This document shows positions 10,786 through 20,900 of a DNA stretch of 23,891 nt, piece by piece. The DNA is from Porogramme epimiltina. Taxonomy: Eukaryota > Basidiomycota > Agaricomycetes > Polyporales > Polyporaceae. The translations under genes were made by a program, and so were the position numbers. The notes under the pieces were generated by a model that worked only from the letters and a program-made list of their open reading frames with translations, searched no databases and was not told where the DNA came from. The stretch's first letter is position 1. Every line of letters starts with the position of its first letter. The stretch lies in the NCBI GenBank assembly GCA_900155495.1, contig FTLJ01001190.1:1-23891 (forward strand), read 5' to 3'.

Positions 10786-10840
10786 CGGAGCTCGCGGCAT
10801 GAAGGCGTTCTTTCCTTCATGCCGTGCACTCCGAGCTCCG
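10786..10840. repeat. Imperfect inverted repeat (hairpin) upstream of paralogue B
   Basis: An inner pair of perfect 11-base arms (CGGCATGAAGG, 10795-10805 and its complement 10814-10824) encloses an 8-base loop. An outer pair of 9-base arms (CGGAGCTCG, 10786-10794 and its complement 10832-10840) continues the stem, with a 7-base bulge on the right side only. In all, 20 base pairs could form. Confidence 0.85.
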
Positions 10841-11308
10841 TCATCCGAATGCACAACTTGCAGCCCAACTCATGTTGTCAGACGCCGAGAAGCACCTGTG
10901 TGGCACGACTCGTATCAGCGCCGAACGCTGCGCAGTCATTTTAGAACCAGTGCGCACCTCAAAACCCGCTAGACCGAGATTTGAACCCATTTATATCGTT
11001 GTTGGAACTACCTTTGCACAGCAAAGTCCTCTTGATTGGGTACCACGACGGCTTCTTGAAGCGCACATACCACAGGATGAAAAATACCAGGAAAACGGTT
11101 CTTCTATTTTGATAGGCACCCGAACCATATATCGTGCGCGCTATAGATACAGTCGGCGTCGTATTGGCATCTGTGACTAAGCCTAGGGGTCAAACTCAAA
11201 GACGCTCATGAGTTGTTTTACGGGCTGGGAGGAGATTGGGGCAGAGGGGTAACATGTACTTCAGTCGCTCATGCAAAGTGTCGTGTCGGAGGCGATGAAC
11301 TCACCCTG

Positions 11309-11361
11309 GATCATCCCGGCCTCCACGCTGGTTAAGCTGGATAATGAGATCATCCCGGCCT
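11309..11361. repeat. Short direct repeat of 14 bases
   Basis: GATCATCCCGGCCT occurs at 11309-11322 and again at 11348-11361, a period of 39 bases (13 codons). The segment between is not otherwise similar. Confidence 0.7.
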
Positions 11362-12316
11362 GCGGGAACGCCAGGAGCGGACTGCTTGTGGTGCGGCGAT
11401 CCGTGAACCGACGTTGCCAGCAGCCGCATGAGAAATGCTGATTCGCCTCCGAACGCGTCATGGGACGGGGCACGCTGTGCTCGGAAACCCCATCGTCGCG
11501 GAGGTATAAGTGTGAACGCACAATGAGGGGAAAGTCCGATACGCCACCAGCGTGAGGTCGTCACTAGGGAGGATTAGCGTCGGGGAGCAGACGGGTCCTG
11601 GCGTGCATGGGGGGAACAATAAGTTCGACACTGCCGAGAACATGTGTGTGGTGGATGGCAGAATTCACACCCACGATGCAGTTCGCGGGTCGCGCCCTGG
11701 GGCTGCGTCACTGCGCTCAGCGCCGAGGGGCAGAATGTGATGAGGGTATATGATCTCGGAAGGATGGGCCTTGTGCAGAGTCCCCGGGATGTTCAGCGAA
11801 CGTTTGAACTTAAGATTCCAACTGGGTTGAATGGAGAAGCTTCGAGGGCAGGGAAAGGCAGATAGAGGACTCGCCGATAGGAGCACCGAAGGACCACGAG
11901 GACGGGCCGTGTGTCTCAGAAGTCTCAGGGATATGACATAGGCCAGACTGGATGCGTCCACGGAGCATGGTTCGGGAACAAGGCACACTCGGCCGGGCGT
12001 CTCGGTATTCCAACATATTCGACCTTATTACAAAATAGGCAGCTATAGCGCCCACATTGTACTGAAAAGGATAATTGATGACCATAGATGGAAAGGACGG
12101 TGTGCAAATAGACGTCAATACGGGGAATTAGTACCCGTTAATGGCGGTTACATAATGCGTTCAGAAGGCCGGGCGTCTAGTTGCTCCTTATTGTTCCCAA
12201 TACGTCAGTCATTATTGTAGAGACAGCCTGGACGACGCCAGGGCGAAGACAATGGGGGCCAGCGCACAAAAGGACGGCGAAGTGGCGGAGGATACTAAAG
12301 CTCCTGCAGGCCAGTG

Positions 12317-12354
12317 TCCTCCCTTGTCTTCCTCCTCGTTGCTTTCTCCTCTTT
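12317..12354 (+). promoter_or_regulatory. Pyrimidine-rich leader of the Ser/Pro-rich gene
   Basis: This 38-base stretch holds only three purines and ends 54 bases before the ATG. CT-rich tracts just upstream of or around transcription starts are typical of fungal promoters. Confidence 0.5.
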
Positions 12355-12408
12355 GAGCCAGTCTCCGCTTTGACGACCGATTCCGACTAGATTCTTACGA
12401 CCTCAACG

Positions 12409-14421
12409 ATGGCATCTCGTGAGTTCCATGCATCATCTGCCATACCTGGTTTCCAACTAACACCACTCCTAGTATTCGCCTCCAACAAGATCCTCCCTAA
12501 CCTCAAGCGCCGCGGTCGCTCCTCAAACAAGTCTGATGCATCGCCTGCCAAGTCGAATTCGAAGGTTCTCCACATCCTCCCTAATGTCGCGGAAGAAGAT
12601 GAGAGCCCGAGCCGCACCTCCTGCTCATCATCACATTCCCTCCCGACGAACACCAACTTCCAGCCTTCACGATATGTGAACAGCAGCGCCACCATCGGCG
12701 CACGCCCCACACACGACAAGCGGGACTCGCGCAGAGTTGTCTTGACCGGTGTGGAAGGTCTCACTTTCGATGACTTCTTCCCCCCATCAGGCGCCCCGCG
12801 CACTCGTACGCCCTCTCCGCCTCCTCGCGTCCGCTCCCCCTCTCCCCTCTCTCGCCCAAGCACCCCACCAAGATCCGCTGCGCCTTCGTCGACATCAGAG
12901 TCGTCTCTCGATGATATTAACCTTCGCTTCTCCGGCCTCGGTATCTCACTGGACTTCCCTTCTCCACCATCGTCTGCAGCTACTTTCGCTTCCCTCGCCC
13001 GGAGACGCGAACCGTCCCCAAGCCCCTCCGTCGCCAGCAGTGATTGCACATCAAGTCCCAAGACCCCTTGCTCGACACCGCCCACCTCCGACGACGAATC
13101 CCCAATTCGCTCGCACCTTATGCGCGCCCCGACCTTCAAGTCCCAACACGCGTCCGTTCTGTTCGTACAGCCCACGCCCAATATGGGCGAGCCCGTCCGC
13201 AAAAGCTCCATCGTCTCCATCATTGATGATAACGTCTCCGAGGAGGTTGACTGGATAGCACAGGATATCAGCGACATCATCACTCTCTCGTCCCCCCTTC
13301 CTCCCGCGTTCCGCGTTGTTGATTCAGATGCATCTGTGGATGTGCGGGCCCGTCCGGATTCTATGCCACCACCACCACGCGCGACACGTCCCCGCGACAG
13401 CAAGGCACCCCCCGTACCTCGCATATCTGTCCAGGACAGCAGTCTTCGTGGCCCCAGTGCGCAGCTCGACCCGACGTTCCCCCTCAAGCGTCGCTCCTAC
13501 CTGGTTCCCACTCGTCCCCCTCCCCCTCCTCCTGTTTCGTCCTCCAGCCTCTCGGCGATGGAACAAGCGACTGAAGATCTTCTCGCGGAGCTCGCGAACG
13601 CGGCTCTCGGCGCGGGCTTCCTCGGCACGGAGCTTACCATTCCCTACGATCGCTGCCCGTCCCCCTCCTCCGTCCCGCCTTCGCCCAGCAGCCACTTTAT
13701 CGTCATGTCGCCCACCTCGTGCGACGTTGGCGCTCGTCCCCCGCCGCGCTCCTCCGTCCCCGCGGACGTCGACTTCCCGCTTGACGTGGAGAGCCCCACT
13801 GAGCTCCTCCCCGTGCGCCCCGACCGCGACCTCCCGCAGTGGCCCAGCACCCCGATGAGCGCAAGCGTATACTCCCAAGCATCAGCTATCAGCACGCCGT
13901 CGTCTCCCCTCTCCTCCTTTGACTTCGACCTCTCCGTCGCGCCCGAGAGCCCTCGCAGCCCCATGCACCGCACCGCGTCGACGGTGTCGCTCGTCGGCAC
14001 CGTAGCGGATGCGGAGGCCGCGGCAGAACGCGTGCTCCGCTCGCGCTGGTCGACGTCGACGCTCGGCTCGCTCGCGGAGAGCCACTCCCACTCCTGGCTT
14101 CCCCGCTTCACGCTTTCGCCTTCGAAGCGTGGCAAGGGCAAGGTCGCATCCTCGTCTTCCCACTCGCACTCGAGCTCGAACGCCTCGGCGACGTCTGTGG
14201 CGTCGTCGCCTCTCCAGCGCAAGAACGCCGTGAAGGGCCCCATGGGGGCTGCGAAGCGTTCCCTCGACTCTGAGCGCGGTTTGAGCAGGCGGGACAGCCG
14301 GTCGTCGCAGAGCAGTGCGAGCGACAGCGGTGAGAGCACCGCTAGCTCGGGCCTCCACCGCAAGCCGATTCCCATGGCTCTACTCGCGATGTCCGGCTCG
14401 CAACACTCAATCACCATGTGA
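12409..14421 (+). CDS. Ser/Pro-rich, probably disordered protein of unknown function
   Basis: Exons 12409-12418 and 12473-14421 give 652 aa. An in-frame TAG lies 21 bases before the ATG. The 54-nt intron after codon 3 has GTGAGT, a CTAAC branch site and CCTAG. It is a multiple of three without a stop, so unspliced RNA would also encode a protein, 18 residues longer. After a basic N-terminus (KRRGRSSNKS) the protein is dominated by Ser, Pro and Thr, with many SP/TP sites of the kind used by cyclin-dependent and MAP kinases. A few better-ordered blocks stand out: LTGVEGLTFDDFFP, SLDDINLRFSGLGISLDFP, VDWIAQDISDIITL, and a short segment around MEQATEDLLAELANAALGAG. The C-terminus ends in a basic-Ser-rich part and PIPMALLAMSGSQHSITM. 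No enzyme domain, signal peptide or membrane segment was seen. A signalling or cytoskeletal scaffold is possible but not shown. Confidence 0.85.
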   Translation: MASREFHASSAIPGFQLTPLLVFASNKILPNLKRRGRSSNKSDASPAKSNSKVLHILPNVAEEDESPSRTSCSSSHSLPTNTNFQPSRYVNSSATIGARPTHDKRDSRRVVLTGVEGLTFDDFFPPSGAPRTRTPSPPPRVRSPSPLSRPSTPPRSAAPSSTSESSLDDINLRFSGLGISLDFPSPPSSAATFASLARRREPSPSPSVASSDCTSSPKTPCSTPPTSDDESPIRSHLMRAPTFKSQHASVLFVQPTPNMGEPVRKSSIVSIIDDNVSEEVDWIAQDISDIITLSSPLPPAFRVVDSDASVDVRARPDSMPPPPRATRPRDSKAPPVPRISVQDSSLRGPSAQLDPTFPLKRRSYLVPTRPPPPPPVSSSSLSAMEQATEDLLAELANAALGAGFLGTELTIPYDRCPSPSSVPPSPSSHFIVMSPTSCDVGARPPPRSSVPADVDFPLDVESPTELLPVRPDRDLPQWPSTPMSASVYSQASAISTPSSPLSSFDFDLSVAPESPRSPMHRTASTVSLVGTVADAEAAAERVLRSRWSTSTLGSLAESHSHSWLPRFTLSPSKRGKGKVASSSSHSHSSSNASATSVASSPLQRKNAVKGPMGAAKRSLDSERGLSRRDSRSSQSSASDSGESTASSGLHRKPIPMALLAMSGSQHSITM

Positions 14422-14921
14422 AGCCCTCGGAGAGGGTGATTCGCATCGTAACGACCACTCATGACGGTTCTCTTTCCTATCTCTGTTCTCATCTGGTTTC
14501 TCGGTAACTGTATCCATAGCTCATCCGCTCCTTTGCACATAGCCCTTCGACATTCATTCACCCATCCATAAATCCCCAATCACGGTCTCCACAGTCTATA
14601 ATTATTGTAGCATTCGCGTTCACGCCACGATGTCTTTGTAGCCCACCACTTCGTTCTCCGGCTTTCGTCTCTCCGTTCCGCTCCGTATTTATTCGCGTGC
14701 CCTCTCGCGCGCACGTAACTGTAGTATTAATGACGCTACGCTCTTCCTTCGTACGTACGCTGTACATACCTTCCCGGGCGCCCTTAGAATGCCCGGGCCG
14801 CACTCTCGTTTTTACCACCCGTAACGCATCGGCTGGGTCGAACACTACCTTGTACTTCTTACTTAATGAAAACATCACGGCTTTCAGGACCCATCTCCGG
14901 CGTGATCCCTTGTCTGCCAGA
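14422..14921. other. Convergent 3' intergenic region
   Basis: These 500 bases carry the 3' untranslated regions of the Ser/Pro-rich gene (+) and GST1 (-). The sequence is pyrimidine-rich on the + strand up to about 14700. I see no additional gene. Confidence 0.6.
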
Positions 14922-15855
14922 CTAGAAACGCTCCGGCGCATCGCGGTTCATGTACGGATTCGCTCCCCAGATCTGCAACTGCACAGCCTGGCGGACCGGT
15001 CGTCAGCTTGTCTCCCGCTCTGCGGCCCACCAACTGCGCGGGCACTCACTTCGTCCCAGGTCGCCTGGAAACTGGGCTGCGCCTTCACGTCGTCCAAGTA
15101 CCGCCTCAGGCGCACAAAGCGCGGGCCCTTCAACTCCCGCAGCGCCGCGCGCCCGTCCTCGACCGTGCCCTTGCCCAGGTCGTGCTCCAAGAACAGCCAC
15201 ATCCGCGCGAGGAATGGGCCGACGGCCATGTCGGCGAGCGACCACTCCCCGGCCGCGAAGCCCTCGGCGGGGAGGAGCCCCTGCAGCGTGTCGAGCGCGT
15301 CGAGGAGGGGCGCGAGGGGGCTCGCGAAGAAGAAGAAGTCCCTGAAGGACGCGGGGAAGACGCGCTCGTCGTAGGCCCGCGCGAAGAACCGCGCGCGGGC
15401 GCGCTGCATGGGGTCGGCGGGGAGGAGGCGTGCGGCGGGGAAGAGGTCCGCGAGGAACTCGAGGATGACGAGCGACTCGGAGAGCTTGGCGGACTGTGGG
15501 GAGGGCGCGTCGGGCGGCGCGGGAGGCCCGCCGTAGGTTATCGCCGGGATCTGGGGGGTGAATGGGTGGATGAGAACGACTGCACGAGCAAGTGCGGGGA
15601 GCGGCGGGCAATGGGGTGCTCGGGGAAGGGCTCACTTTACCGATGGGGTTGACCTCTGAGACATACCAGTCGGGCTTCTTCATGGGGTTAACGGTGTACG
15701 ATGTGTACTGGGCTTTTGCTTCCTCTAGGGCAATGTGTACACGCTGTGCATAGGGCGAGTACTTACAGATACGAGGGTTCAATGTCGTATACAGACCAGG
15801 TCCACAAACCACTTACAACGTTTGTATAGAATGTTATCTGGCCTGCTTGAGACAT
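14922..15855 (-). CDS. Omega-like glutathione transferase GST1, serine type
   Basis: Exons (complement) 15817-15855, 15636-15761, 15050-15550 and 14922-14978 give 240 aa. An in-frame TAG lies three codons before the ATG. The N-terminal thioredoxin-like domain starts ITFYTNV, followed by YSPYAQR, where S15 occupies the position of the omega-class catalytic Cys. The IPAI cis-Pro motif (about 56-59) and the E80-S81 pair that binds the glutathione glutamyl group are present; the helical domain includes an N-capping-type GEWSLADMA. With Ser in place of Cys, classical thioltransferase activity is less likely and glutathione conjugation or ligand binding more so; Ser-type omega enzymes are described from white-rot polypores, as I recall. 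Introns are 55, 85 and 71 nt. The last acceptor could also lie 6 bases further on; the chosen one gives a 57-nt last exon, as in GST2, although the last 18 residues differ. Confidence 0.9.
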
Positions 15856-16149
15856 ATTGCACTAGACTTCGCTGGTTGAGATGAAGATAGAGGTAGGGAA
15901 AAGCGGGTAGCCGGCCGCGAACGATGGAGAACTATACGACGTAGCATCCGTCGTGAGAGGTCCAGTCACACTGGATCGGAGCCGGCGCAAGGATTCTTTG
16001 ACATTCTCCACGGTTCTGGAATCACATAGAGCTTGAAAGTTCGACATCGCGCAGTGACATAATCATAAGCGAGCCGGCGGCTGCGAAGTTGGTATTCTGT
16101 CCAAGGGTAGTGTTACAGTGGGGTAATCCATCTCCAGTGATCTCAACAT

Positions 16150-17119
16150 TTACTGGTTCGCACGGACGTTCGCCAGGCGCTTCTTGAAAGCTTCCGTGAC
16201 GTAGGCCTAAGACGATTCGTATTTAGTTAGAAGGAAAAAACCGATTGGCTTGTTATCCTCACCTCGTCGAAGGTAGCCTTGAAGCTTTCGCGGGCGAACA
16301 GATCGTCCATGTACTTCGCGAGCCGGGCAAACTTGCCGGAGGTGATCGTCTGCCAGACCTTCTTGCCCTCACCCTCGGGGAAGGCTCCGATCTCGTTCGT
16401 GAGGCCAATGCGGGCGCGAGCGAGGAAGGGTGTGATGGCGATATCCGCGAGCGAGTACTCCCCAACGGCGAAGCCGGTCTCGGGAAGCAGGGATTGGACG
16501 TATTCAAGCCCCTTGTACACCTCCTCGACGGGGCCGTTGCGCATCTGGAACGCGTACCAGGCGGGGGTGAGTTTGCTCGAAACGCCCTCGATGAAGAAAC
16601 GGGCTTGAGCACGCTTCACGGGGTCGGCGGGGACGATACCAGACTGAGGGAAGAGGTCGCCGATAAACTCGACGAGGACAAGGGACTCAGCGAGCTTAGT
16701 CGAGTCCGGGGAGGGTTGGTCAGGAGGGACATCAGGTCCGCCGTATGCGATAGCAGGGACCTGTGAGAGGCGCGTATATTAGTAATGTGGGGTAGCAGTG
16801 CGGGTATTAGACGCAAACCTTGCTAGCGGGGTTCACTTTGGGGGCATACCAGTCGGGCTTGTTCTGAAGATCGATTTCGTACCTCTTGAAGGTAGCGTTG
16901 GCCTCAGCGAGAGCGATCTCGGCCTGGCAGATACGAGTTAATCTGGGCAGTAGGAGGCTGAGGTATCCTGAGAGAGCTGCAACATACCCTTTGAGCGTAA
17001 GGGCAGATCTAGAGCCAGGAGGGAACCATGGATCAGTATTGGACAAGCCCATCGATTGCGAGATAGATAAATATCCCTAAACTTGCCTTAGCAGAGTACA
17101 GAGTGATGCTCTCGACCAT
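16150..17119 (-). CDS. Omega-like glutathione transferase GST2, cysteine type
   Basis: Exons (complement) 17087-17119, 16988-17008, 16819-16923, 16263-16760 and 16150-16206 give 237 aa. The ATG context CAACCATGG is strong. The thioredoxin-like domain reads ITLYSAK, then ICPYAQR with catalytic C13, then KVPAI (cis-Pro near 55) and E78-S79. The helical domain carries GEYSLADIAITPFLARAR. A Cys omega enzyme normally carries out glutathione-dependent thiol transfer, deglutathionylation or reductive removal of glutathione from aromatic adducts, in the cytosol. Intron 1 (78 nt) begins with GC (AAG|GCAAGT) rather than GT, and exon 2 is only 21 nt and encodes just the active-site heptapeptide. Introns 1, 3 and 4 match GST1 in position; intron 2 is extra. 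The gene follows a TATA box and lies 294 bases upstream of GST1 on the same strand, as expected from tandem duplication. Confidence 0.94.
17009..17086 (-). other. GC-AG intron in GST2
   Basis: The donor reads AAG|GCAAGT and the acceptor CTCTAG|ATCTGC. No GT donor nearby joins the first exon in frame to the conserved active-site motif. Except for the GC, the donor matches the consensus perfectly, as is usual for GC-AG introns. Confidence 0.85.
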
Positions 17120-17968
17120 GGTTGTTTGTATGAGGATTGGATGAGAGAGTTCGCAGGAGAAGGTAGGGCTTATATACGTGCCCTGTGAATAAGCTCATCC
17201 AGGACGACCATGTCGCGAGATCGGGACCCGGAGTTCGATGTGGGAATTGAATGTCGTCATGCTCATGCCACCTGGCTAAGATTAGGAAACCAAGGTGATC
17301 TTGCTGACAGATATGCCTATGGGTCGGCATTCAACCAAGGATTACTCGATGAACGAAGGACGGGCATATGTGTGTGGTTGGGAAGATTCTGGAAGTGTGT
17401 TCCAAAGCTATGATAGAGAAGGGTGGGGTCCGAGGCCGCTTATGTCTGACTTGGCAGCCTGGAGAGAACTTGATGAGTTTATAGGCGCCTATTGCCATTA
17501 CCGTGAGAAGAACTCCCCAAATTTGGGACACATGAGGTACTGATCGTTCATTGGGATTTGGAGTGTCTACCCGACCTCCCAAGGCCTGAATTCCTCGTCT
17601 AAAAATACTCGTTGCTTGGGAAGTTTGGTCTGTACAAACTCGAATACCAACTGGGGATCATGATTCGTTGATTTGAAAGCCGTATCAAAGGCGAAGGTGG
17701 AATGGTGTTCTCCTAGTGATCGACATCCTCTGAGACAAAGTGTAAGTCTAAATATCAATATCTTTTATCTACATATACATCAGTTTAGAAGTCGAACCTA
17801 GATCTATGCTGGTAAAATTGAGCGTTTTATTACACAAGCGCTCTGCGTTCAGTAGCGCGCCAAACAAAGGAAAACATGCTGCACCTCTGGGCGCCTTGAC
17901 AGTCCTTGTTGTCGCCCGACGAGCAGCAACGCTTGTAGACTGGTCGTTGCATGCACTGAAAACTCAAG
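17120..17968. other. Divergent promoter region of GST2 and CFT1
   Basis: These 849 bases separate the two start codons. The GST2 side has a TATA box. The CFT1 side has none that I can support; it contains a two-codon upstream ORF (ATG at 17951, TGA at 17957-17959) that ends nine bases before the CFT1 start. I see no other gene here. Confidence 0.6.
17169..17176 (-). promoter_or_regulatory. TATA box of GST2
   Basis: The minus strand reads TATATAAG, ending 49 bases upstream of the GST2 ATG at 17119, which implies a very short leader. TATA-containing promoters are often those of stress-inducible genes. Confidence 0.65.
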
Positions 17969-20900
17969 ATGCACGCCCTTCGCCAGGAACTACTTCCGCC
18001 GAGCGGTGTCGAGTTCGCAGCATGTCTCAAATTCACGTCGTCCACGCTTTCCGACGCCAGCTCGTCATCCACGCAGGCCGGGCGCACCCTCTTCAATGTT
18101 GTCGTCGCTCGCTCAAGTCTTCTACGCATATTCGAAGTCAGGGAAGAACCAGCCCCAATCTCTACCCAGAAGGAGGAAGAGAAGGAGCGGCGGGCGACTG
18201 TGCGCAAAGGGACGGAGGCAGTGGAGGGCGAGGTAGAGATGGACGCGTCGGGTGAAGGGTTCGTTAACATGGGCACGGTCAAGGTGAATGCGCTTCGGAT
18301 ACCGGGTTTTGTCGCGTTGCCACCACTCGAATGCCATTACATTCCCCTACCGGTCATGGGTGCAAGCGTCGGAGAGCAGTTTGCTGACCCGTGTTCGTGT
18401 TTCTTGTCCTTAGTCCACCACTCAGAATGGAATAGCATCCCCTCCCACCGTCAACCGCTTCTATCTCGTCCGTGAACATAGGCTCCATGGAATCGTCACC
18501 GGCCTTGAACCCATACGGACCGTGCACTCCATTGAAGATAGGCTGGACAGGTTGCTGATTTCATTCAAGGATGCAAAAGTGCGTGGCGCGTTTCTTGAAC
18601 GTCTCTCCTCTCTGACTCCCTTACCCTATAGATTGCACTCCTTGAATGGTCGGACGCCATCCACGATGTCATTACAGTCTCTATACACACATACGAGCGT
18701 GCACCACAGTTGGTCAGTGTTCTTTTTCGGTTGTACGTATATTCATCTGACTTTCGTTCAGATGGCCCTCGACTCCCCCCTCTTCCGTGCTGAGCTTCGC
18801 GTCGACCCGCTCTCAAGATGCGCAGCACTTGCTCTTCCCAAGGACGCACTTGCCATTCTCCCCTTTTATCAAAGCCAGGCGGAACTCGACCTCATGGAAG
18901 TGGAGACCAGCCAAGCTCGAGACGTTCCCTACTCACCTAGCTTTGTCCTGGACCTTGCAAACGACGTCGACAAGCGCATACGGAACGTGATCGACTTCGC
19001 TTTCCTCCCAGGATTCCACAACCCCACTATAGCTGTGCTCTGCCAGTTCCAGCAGACCTGGACAGGGTGCGTCGTAATTTTTTGCGGTTCGGGGTTCGGG
19101 GTTCGCGCATACGTCATGGCCCGGGGTGCATGTATCCCGGCCAACATGAAATCCGCTCAGCCAGGTGCATTTTATATTGTAACCCCGCTTTGGGGGTGGC
19201 AAGTGCTTGCGGAAAGGATAAGGCCCGTGGCCGTAGCCATGAATGTATCACACACTCCTATTCCTTCCGAGTTTCTCCTCGGAGTGCCACCACCTGCGAG
19301 TATCATTAATACCTTTGAACGCCAGTCCATACGCACCAGTTTAATGGCGCGTATGTGTACCTGCGGGTGGGGCTGGTACGCGATTGAGCGCCGAATTTTG
19401 CCTCCTCATTTATCCTTGGTTTGCTACGGTGCTCATGTATGTTACACTTCACAGACGCCTGAAAGAGTTCAAGGATACCGTGGGCCTGTACATCTTCACC
19501 CTCGACCTCATCACCAAAAACTACCCCGTCATCACCGCGGTCGACGGATTGCCCTATGACTGCTTTGCTCTCACCCCTTGTTCCACTGCTACGGGCGGTG
19601 TAGTCATACTTGCAAGTAACGCCGTCCTATTTGTAGACCAGTCCGGTCGGCGCGTTGCCCTCCCCGTCAATGGCTGGCCACCGCGAGTCAGCGATCTCCC
19701 AATGCCCTCGACAACACCCCAAGACCAAGAGCGCAACTTGCAGTTAGAAGGGACTCATTTCACCTTTGTCGACGAGAAAACTTTCTTCCTCTTCCTCCGC
19801 GACGGGTCGGTATATCCAGTCGAGCTGGTTCAAGACGGCAAGACAGTGTCGCGGCTCTCTATGGGCACCGGCCTCGCCCGGACGACCATACCTTCCGTGG
19901 TGAAGCGCATCGCAGAGGATCATGTCTTCGTTGGGAGCATGGTTGGCCCGTCCGTGCTGCTGAAGACGGTGAGGGTAGAGGAAGAGCTCAAAGACGAGGA
20001 TGTGGAGATGAGTGGGCCGGCCGCCGTGGTGGATACAGCGAAGGATGCGGACATGATGGATGACGACGAAGGTAAGTAGTCCTCAAATTCACCGATGCAG
20101 ACCCTGCTCATGTTATGTTAGACTTGTACGGTCCTTCTGACTCTGCTGAAAAGCCGACCGCAAACGGCGCTTCGAATGGCACCGTGGACTCTGTACGAAA
20201 GCGAACAGTCGTCCACCTCTCGTTGTGCGACGCTATCCCCGCTCATGGACCAATATGCGACATGGCATTTGGTTTCACTCGGAATGGGGTACGTTGCACC
20301 TATGAGTCCTTCCGATGTCTTCTAAGACGCCTCATAGGATCGACAAGTGCCTGAGCTTGTCACTGCAACTGGATCGGGTCCGCTTGGCGGGTTCCACCTC
20401 TTCCAGGTAAGCGAGATTGTCAACATGCATCTTCTCTCGTTCGCTAAAGGCTAGTGCGTCAGAGGGACATGCCAACACGGTCAAAACGAAAACTTCACGC
20501 AATCGGTGGAGGCCGTGGCATGTGGTCTCTCAACATCCGACGACCTTCAACACCCCTCAACGCTGACAACGACTCCATCATTATCAGCACGGACGCGAAC
20601 CCATCGCCGGGTTTGTCTCGAGTGCGCGCAACTGTCTGTTGTATTGTCACCGTGATATACTGACGATAGTCGACTTGTAGATCGCTACCCGGTCTTCACA
20701 GTCCGACATCACCATAACGACTCGAATACCAGGAACGACATTGGGAGCCGCACCATTCTTCCAGAATACTGCCATCCTCCATGTTATGTTCAACGTCACG
20801 AACGTCATCCGAGTACTGGAACCCGACGGTACTGAGCGACAGAGTATCAAGGATGTCGACGGCAGCACCCCTAGGCCTAGAGTCAAGTCGTGCAGTATAT

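Larger units (their letters stand above)
10665..12408. other. Divergent intergenic region
   Basis: These 1744 bases separate paralogue B (-) from the Ser/Pro-rich gene (+) and must contain both promoters. They hold a TATA box and a hairpin near paralogue B, a pyrimidine-rich leader near 12317-12354, a 14-base direct repeat at 11309 and 11348, and minus-strand open stretches in 11261-11643 that I cannot assign. No RNA gene was found. Confidence 0.5.

Noticed and set aside
10965..10995. tRNA-like T-arm (GGGTTCAAATCTCGG) on the minus strand
   Set aside because: The T stem pairs poorly and no acceptor, D or anticodon arms can be found at the right distances.
12387..13487. Long open frame (366 codons) on the minus strand
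   Set aside because: It lies opposite the Ser/Pro-rich gene, which has the better start, splice sites, leader and codon use. The minus frame is a by-product of GC-rich codons.
15003..15812. GST1 protein starting inside the region just upstream of YSPYAQR without an intron
   Set aside because: That frame begins at a GTG and the residues before YSPYAQR do not fit the family. Splicing 15762-15816 joins MSQAGQITFYTNV to YSPYAQR, which matches GST2 in length and sequence.
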